A stretch of 17,578 bases of DNA from CAZEZY01 sp964516635 (lineage in GTDB: Bacteria; Pseudomonadota; Gammaproteobacteria; Burkholderiales; Burkholderiaceae_C): positions 1-17,578 of the forward strand of contig CAZEZY010000041.1 of NCBI GenBank assembly GCA_964516635.1, given 5' to 3'. This document shows, one piece after another, positions 13,861 through 17,578 of the stretch; the first letter of the stretch is position 1, and each line of letters opens with the position of its first letter. A program made the position numbers and the translations under genes. Below the pieces are notes generated by a model, which saw nothing but the letters and a program-made list of their open reading frames with translations, did no database searches and was not told the DNA's origin.

Positions 13861-15311
13861 GTGTGCTGGCTGTCAGCCCGGTGCTGGTGCCTCTGGTCAC
13901 GGTGGTGGCCACGACACTGGCCCAGAAACGCCCCGGTTTGCAGAATGTGTTCAGCTACGTGGGCATGCTGCTGTTTTTCGGCTGCGCGGTGGCGCTGGTC
14001 GACACGGCCCATCATGGTCAGGCGGCGCAAGCCGTGTTTGGCGGCTGGGGAGCGCCTTTCGGGATCGAGTTTCTGGTCGACCGCACCAGTGCGGCCATGG
14101 TGCTCATCACCGCGATCATGGGCCTGGCTTCACTGGTGTTCATGGCCAGCGATGCCGACTGTGAACCGCGTCACCCGCTGATGCTGCCCCTGATGTTTGG
14201 CGTGCTGGCCGGCGTGGGGGGCTCCTTTGCCACCGCCGACCTGTTCAACCTGTACGTGTGGTTCGAGGTGATGCTCATCTGCTCTGTTGGCCTGTTCGCC
14301 ATTGGCGGGCGGATCGACCAACTCGATGGCACCTTCAAGTACTTCGTGCTCAACATCTTTGGCACGCTGCTGCTGCTTGTCGCGGTGGGAATGATCTACG
14401 CCGCCACCGGTCACCTCAACTACAGCGCACTCGCAGAGGCCACCCCGCAGCTCACGCCCTGGGTGACCACGTTGCTGGTCACGGGCCTGATGCTCGCTTT
14501 CCTGGTCAAGGCGGGCGCCTTCCCGCTGTTTGCCTGGTTGCCGGCCTCGTATCACACGCTGCCGGCACCCGTGCTGGCGCTGTTTGCCGGCCTCCTCACC
14601 AAGGTGGGGGTGTATGCGGTGCTGCGCTCGGTGGGCGACATCTTTGCACCGGCCCCCGATCTGATCTACGAGTTGCTGGGCTGGATTGCCGCTGGCACCA
14701 TGCTGTTCGGGGTGCTGGGTGCCGCCTATCACTGGGACATGCGGCGCATTCTGGCCTTCCACATCGTCAGCCAGATCGGCTACATCCTGCTGGGTGTCGC
14801 GCTGGCCAGCGAAGCCGGCAATGCGGCCACGCTGTTCTACACGCTGCACCACATCGTGGTCAAGGCCAACCTGTTCCTGATTGCCGCCATGATCTGGCGC
14901 CTCACGGGCAATTACGATCTGCGCAAGATCGGCGGCCTCTACAAGGTCAAGCCGCTGCTGGGTATCCTGTTCCTCATTCCCGCGCTTTCGCTGGTGGGCA
15001 TTCCACCGCTGTCGGGCTTCTGGTCCAAGCTGCTGGTGTTGCAGGAGGCCATCGATCAGGGGCGCATCGCCTGGACGGTGATTGCCCTGATCGTCAGCGT
15101 GCTCACCTTGTACTCCATGGTCAAGATCTGGATGGAGGCTTTCTGGAAGTCTCACCCGGATGCCTCATGGGAACTGCCTCACACACCCAACCTGTGGCCG
15201 GCCTGGGTGGCCACCATCGGTCTGGCGGTCATCACGCTGAGCATTTCCCTCAACCCGCAGTTCCTGGTCGAGTACGCCCAGGCCGCTGCGCAAACCCTGG
15301 GAGGGCGTTGA
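13857..15311 (+). CDS. mrpD: Mrp antiporter subunit D (MrpD, NuoN/NuoM-like)
   Basis: A 484-residue polytopic membrane subunit with about 14 hydrophobic helices, homologous to the antiporter-like subunits of complex I. Glu137 in LYVWFEVML corresponds to the essential transmembrane glutamate of Bacillus MrpD. Lys218 in FLVKAGAFPLFAWLP matches the lysine of the proton path. Further conserved blocks are LLTKVGVYAVLR, RRILAFHIVSQIGYI, HHIVVKANLF with a second lysine, and GIPPLSGFWSKL. MrpD and MrpA are the two proton/cation-translocating cores of the complex. The gene overlaps mrpC at ATGA and ends one base before mrpE. Confidence 0.95.
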   Translation: MSVLAVSPVLVPLVTVVATTLAQKRPGLQNVFSYVGMLLFFGCAVALVDTAHHGQAAQAVFGGWGAPFGIEFLVDRTSAAMVLITAIMGLASLVFMASDADCEPRHPLMLPLMFGVLAGVGGSFATADLFNLYVWFEVMLICSVGLFAIGGRIDQLDGTFKYFVLNIFGTLLLLVAVGMIYAATGHLNYSALAEATPQLTPWVTTLLVTGLMLAFLVKAGAFPLFAWLPASYHTLPAPVLALFAGLLTKVGVYAVLRSVGDIFAPAPDLIYELLGWIAAGTMLFGVLGAAYHWDMRRILAFHIVSQIGYILLGVALASEAGNAATLFYTLHHIVVKANLFLIAAMIWRLTGNYDLRKIGGLYKVKPLLGILFLIPALSLVGIPPLSGFWSKLLVLQEAIDQGRIAWTVIALIVSVLTLYSMVKIWMEAFWKSHPDASWELPHTPNLWPAWVATIGLAVITLSISLNPQFLVEYAQAAAQTLGGR

Positions 15312-15312
15312 C

Positions 15313-15660
15313 ATGGGCAAGCTGATCGCCGCCGTGGTGCTGCTGGTGCGTTTTCTCAAGGCCGTGGTGATTTCCGGTTACCAGACCGTCCAGGTCATCC
15401 TGCGGGCCAGCCTGGGTGAGCGCCGTCCGCCGCCTGCGGCTTTTCTGCGGGTCAAGTTTGCCCCCATGAGTGCGCAGGGCGCCTCCATTCTGGGGTGCAT
15501 GATCACGCTCACACCGGGTACCACCACCCTCGATATCGACATGGACAAGCGCGAAATCCTCATGCATGTGCTCGACGCCTCCGACACCGACGCCCTGGTG
15601 CAGGGCATTCGTGAAGACTTTGAACCTGGCCTGGTGGCCCTGTTCGGGGAGAAGGCATGA
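15313..15660 (+). CDS. mrpE: Mrp antiporter subunit E (MrpE), N-terminally short
   Basis: A 115-residue MrpE-family protein. It has one hydrophobic helix (about residues 4-30, LIAAVVLLVRFLKAVVISGY). The family's cytoplasmic domain follows, with the hallmark ITLTPGTTTLDIDMD (about 64-78) and LMHVLDASD. Typical MrpE proteins are near 158 residues and carry two more helices at the N-terminus. These are absent here. The upstream frame meets TGA at 15238-15240 with no ATG, GTG or TTG between it and the ATG at 15313, so no longer start exists. GGGAGGG (15299-15305) inside mrpD is the ribosome binding site. MrpE is needed for full antiport in some species but is dispensable for parts of it. The TGA overlaps the mrpF start. 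Confidence 0.93.
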   Translation: MGKLIAAVVLLVRFLKAVVISGYQTVQVILRASLGERRPPPAAFLRVKFAPMSAQGASILGCMITLTPGTTTLDIDMDKREILMHVLDASDTDALVQGIREDFEPGLVALFGEKA

Positions 15661-15923
15661 TCGCCGTCGCCACCCTGATTCTGGTCCTCGGTTCGCTGGT
15701 GGCCATTGCGCTGGCCACCTGGCGCATCATCCAGGGTCCTCAACACGCCGACCGCATCGTGGCGCTGGACATCTTTCTGGCGGCTGCCGTGGCTCTGTGT
15801 GTGGCGGCATCCCTGTACACCAGCCGGACGGTCTATCTGGATGTGGCCATTGGCCTGGCGCTGGTCGGTTTTGTGGCCACCATTGGCTGGGCGCGCCTGG
15901 TTGACAAGGGAGCCGAATCATGA
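15657..15923 (+). CDS. mrpF: Mrp antiporter subunit F (MrpF)
   Basis: An 88-residue membrane protein with three hydrophobic helices. It carries the family's RIIQGPQHADRIVALD loop between helices 1 and 2 and DVAIGLALVGFVATIGWAR in helix 3. MrpF sits beside MrpG and MrpE in the small-subunit part of the complex and is required for assembly and cation efflux. The ATG overlaps the mrpE stop (ATGA), and its own stop overlaps mrpG the same way. Length is normal for the family. Confidence 0.95.
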   Translation: MIAVATLILVLGSLVAIALATWRIIQGPQHADRIVALDIFLAAAVALCVAASLYTSRTVYLDVAIGLALVGFVATIGWARLVDKGAES

Positions 15924-16270
15924 GCCTGATTGCTGCACTCTTCCTGGTGGCGGGCAGCCTGCTGCTGGTGATTGCCGCGTGGGGTGTGATCGCCTTGCCC
16001 GATGCGCTGGCCCGGCAGCATGCCGCCACCAAGGCCGGTACGCTGGCACTGGCCATGGTCTGCATCGGTGCGGTCCTGGTGGCGGGCTCCTGGGACTGGG
16101 GCTGGCGCCTCATCCTGATTGTGGGTTTTCTGCTGGCCACCCTGCCGGTGGCTTCCCATCTGCTGGCCCGCGCGGCTGTTCGCGAGGCGGGCTCCATCCA
16201 GCATGTGTCTGAAGCCCGCCTGGTGGGTGACGATCCGGCTCAGCAGCCGCAGGCGTCGGGCAGGTTGTAA
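15920..16270 (+). CDS. mrpG: Mrp antiporter subunit G (MrpG)
   Basis: A 116-residue subunit with three hydrophobic helices. The MrpG signature is present: a first helix ending in WGVIALPDALARQHAATKAGT (shown by its start and end), then the second helix LALAMVCIGAVLVAG and third ILIVGFLLATLPVASHLLARAA. It closes the A-G operon. The last ten codons, a hydrophilic tail, overlap the 3' end of the opposing LOG-family gene by 31 bases. No terminator is visible between the two. Confidence 0.95.
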   Translation: MSLIAALFLVAGSLLLVIAAWGVIALPDALARQHAATKAGTLALAMVCIGAVLVAGSWDWGWRLILIVGFLLATLPVASHLLARAAVREAGSIQHVSEARLVGDDPAQQPQASGRL

Positions 16271-17139
16271 AACCGTTTGATGCCTTCCCAGGCCTGTTCG
16301 GGTTCGTCCACGTACGCGAACAGGTTCAGGTCTTCTGGCGAAATCGCGCCTTCTTCGACCAGCACGTCGAAGTTCACCAGGCGCTTCCAGTACTCCGATC
16401 CGAACAGGAAGATCGGCACCGGTTTGGCCTTCTTGCACTGCACCAGCGTCATGACCTCGAACAATTCGTCGAGGGTGCCAAATCCGCCGGGGAAGGCGAC
16501 CAGGGCCTTCGCACGCATCAGGAAGTGCATCTTGCGCAGCGCAAAGTAATGGAACTTGAAACACAGTTCCGGGCTGATGTAGGGGTTGGGCGCCTGCTCG
16601 TGGGGAAGCAGGATGTTGAGGCCCACATTCAGCACGCCACGGTCGTGGGCGCCACGGTTGGCTGCTTCCATGATGCCTGGCCCCCCGCCGGTCGCGATGT
16701 AGAGCTGGTCCTCTGTGGGGCAACTCAGGCTGTAATCGGCCACCAGTTGCGCAAAGCGGCGTGACTTGTCGTAGTAATGGGCATTGCGTTGCAGGGCCTC
16801 GGCCCGGCGGATGGCCTGGGTATCGCCCAGGGCCCGAGCCGCATCCAGCTGGCGCTGGGCCTCGGCGGGTTCGCGAAAGCGTGCACTGCCAAACACCACG
16901 ATGGTGTTTTCAACGCCATGCTCCTGCTGGGCCAGGTCCGGCTTGAGCATTTCCAGCTGAAACCGGATGCCCCGGGTTTCCCGGCGGAGCAGAAACTCCG
17001 GGTCGGCAAAGGCGAGCCGGTAGGCGTCGGCCTGCATTTTCTGCTGGCCATCCGACAGGAGCTGCATTTCAACCGCCGCGTCCGCCAGTCGGCGTTCGCT
17101 CAGCTGATGGGTCAACTTGTCCTGATCGTTCGGTTCCAT
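16240..17139 (-). CDS. LOG family protein (nucleoside 5'-monophosphate phosphoribohydrolase, TIGR00730-like)
   Basis: A 299-residue Rossmann-fold protein. The nucleotide-binding GGGPGIMEA is at residues 151-159 and the catalytic signature PGGFGTLDE at 217-225, both intact. Relatives cleave the N-glycosidic bond of nucleoside monophosphates, releasing a base and ribose 5-phosphate. Plant LOG proteins make cytokinins this way and E. coli PpnN acts in nucleotide recycling. Older databases call them lysine decarboxylases, which is wrong. About 75 extra N-terminal residues, mainly helical, precede the core, as in the longer proteobacterial form. ATG 17139 has AGGAG six bases upstream. The open frame to 17424 reads antisense to efp and was not used. 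Confidence 0.9.
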   Translation of the reverse strand: MEPNDQDKLTHQLSERRLADAAVEMQLLSDGQQKMQADAYRLAFADPEFLLRRETRGIRFQLEMLKPDLAQQEHGVENTIVVFGSARFREPAEAQRQLDAARALGDTQAIRRAEALQRNAHYYDKSRRFAQLVADYSLSCPTEDQLYIATGGGPGIMEAANRGAHDRGVLNVGLNILLPHEQAPNPYISPELCFKFHYFALRKMHFLMRAKALVAFPGGFGTLDELFEVMTLVQCKKAKPVPIFLFGSEYWKRLVNFDVLVEEGAISPEDLNLFAYVDEPEQAWEGIKRFYNLPDACGC

Positions 17140-17160
17140 GAGGGGCTCCTGGTGGGCGGA

Positions 17161-17187
17161 AACAAAAAAAGGCTCCGGAGAGCCTTT
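17161..17187 (-). terminator. Intrinsic terminator of efp
   Basis: An 8-bp perfect stem (AAAGGCTC with GAGCCTTT, 17168-17175 and 17180-17187) with loop CGGA is followed on the minus strand by seven U and then GUU. It lies 25 bases after the efp stop and just before the LOG-family gene, so it separates the two transcripts, or allows only read-through to the second gene. Confidence 0.9.
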
Positions 17188-17212
17188 CAGATGGGCAAAA
17201 TCCGGGCCGCGT

Positions 17213-17578
17213 TCAGACGCGCTTGCGGTATTCGCCGGTGCGGGTGTCGATTTCGATGCGATCGCCCTGGTCCACGAACAGGGGCACCGACACGTCGAAG
17301 CCGGTGGCGATCTTGGCGGGCTTGAGCACCTTGCCAGACGTGTCGCCCTTGACGGCGGGTTCCGTCCAGGTGACTTCACGCTCGACGCTGGTGGGCAGTT
17401 CCACGGAAATGGCCTTGCCGTCATAGAACACCACTTCGGCGGCCATGCCGTCTTCGAGGTAGTTGAGGGCGTCGCCCATGTTGCCGGCTTCGACTTCGTA
17501 CTGGTTGTACTCGGTGTCCATCCACACGTACATCGGGTCGGCGAAGTAGGAGTAGGTGCACTCCTTCTTGTCGAGGAT
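17213..17578 (-). CDS. efp: Elongation factor P, 3' part
   Basis: The last 121 residues of EF-P. The frame is open to the window edge, so the N-terminal domain with the modifiable residue is missing from view. The visible part starts with LDKKECTYSYFADPMYVWMD, then the central OB domain (GDALNYLEDGMAAEVVFYDGK, shown partly). The C-terminal domain follows, with WTEPAVKGDTSGKVLKPA, VPLFVDQGD and the characteristic ending IDTRTGEYRKRV. EF-P relieves ribosomes stalled at polyproline. The sequence style, with KGDTSGKVLK and EYRKRV, is that of Burkholderiales. The ATG at 17533 is internal. Confidence 0.96.
   Translation of the reverse strand: MLDKKECTYSYFADPMYVWMDTEYNQYEVEAGNMGDALNYLEDGMAAEVVFYDGKAISVELPTSVEREVTWTEPAVKGDTSGKVLKPAKIATGFDVSVPLFVDQGDRIEIDTRTGEYRKRV

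Noticed and set aside
14130..15325. Long open frames opposite and out of frame within mrpD
   Set aside because: MrpD has conserved Glu137 and Lys218 and family blocks along its whole length. The other frames show no recognisable protein.
17140..17424. N-terminal extension of the LOG-family protein
   Set aside because: It would lie antisense to conserved efp sequence and cross the efp terminator. ATG 17139 has a good ribosome binding site.
1..17578. CRISPR arrays, tRNA or rRNA genes, transposases, integrases, toxin-antitoxin or defence genes
   Set aside because: None seen on either strand. No spaced direct repeats, no inverted-repeat-bounded elements, and every substantial open frame is accounted for by housekeeping or metabolic genes.

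Overview
The window looks like ordinary chromosomal backbone of a GC-rich betaproteobacterium, most likely Burkholderiales and probably Comamonadaceae-like. Three things suggest this: the sequence style of the elongation factor P and acyl-CoA ligase fragments, a phasin gene (polyhydroxybutyrate storage), and a strong G/C third-position bias with AT-rich sequence only in short intergenic gaps. The taxon is an inference, because no rRNA or other marker is present. Coding density is very high and no gene-free stretch exceeds about 200 bases. I see no tRNA, rRNA, CRISPR, insertion sequence, integrase or prophage gene.

Layout. (1) Positions 1-3863: the 3' end of an acyl-CoA ligase (+) meets a minus-strand run made of a GGDEF diguanylate cyclase, an HSD10-type short-chain dehydrogenase under a perfect palindromic operator, and an iron(III)-binding periplasmic protein with a Fur-box-like site upstream. 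(2) Positions 3967-5532: a patatin-like phospholipase lipoprotein (+) converges on a phasin gene (-), with a strong hairpin terminator between them. (3) Positions 5735-10591: a plus-strand run of histone-deacetylase-like protein, 4HBT acyl-CoA thioesterase, nitroreductase (with its own operator), FKBP peptidyl-prolyl isomerase, D-2-hydroxyacid dehydrogenase and RmuC. (4) Positions 10650-16270: a complete seven-gene mrpABCDEFG operon for a multisubunit Na+(K+)/H+ antiporter, tightly coupled by overlapping stop and start codons. (5) Positions 16240-17578: a LOG-family nucleotide hydrolase gene (-), overlapping the end of mrpG, and the 3' part of efp (-), separated by a terminator.

How the parts relate. 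Several genes point to acyl-CoA and storage metabolism: acyl-CoA ligase, HSD10-type 3-hydroxyacyl-CoA dehydrogenase, thioesterase, phasin and patatin. The dehydrogenase and the nitroreductase share a closely similar operator placed directly after an ATAAT -10 element, so one regulator may control both. A branched-chain amino acid or fatty acid catabolism regulator of the LiuR type is my best guess. The phasin promoter is flanked by two near-identical TGC-rich boxes of the kind bound by the PHB-sensing repressor PhaR.

I did not find a convincing new multi-gene system. The observations most worth a second look are the shared operator, the paired TGC-rich boxes between the phasin and deacetylase genes, and the N-terminally short MrpE and MrpA subunits in an otherwise canonical Mrp operon. 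All gene assignments come from reading motifs by eye; no database search was possible.
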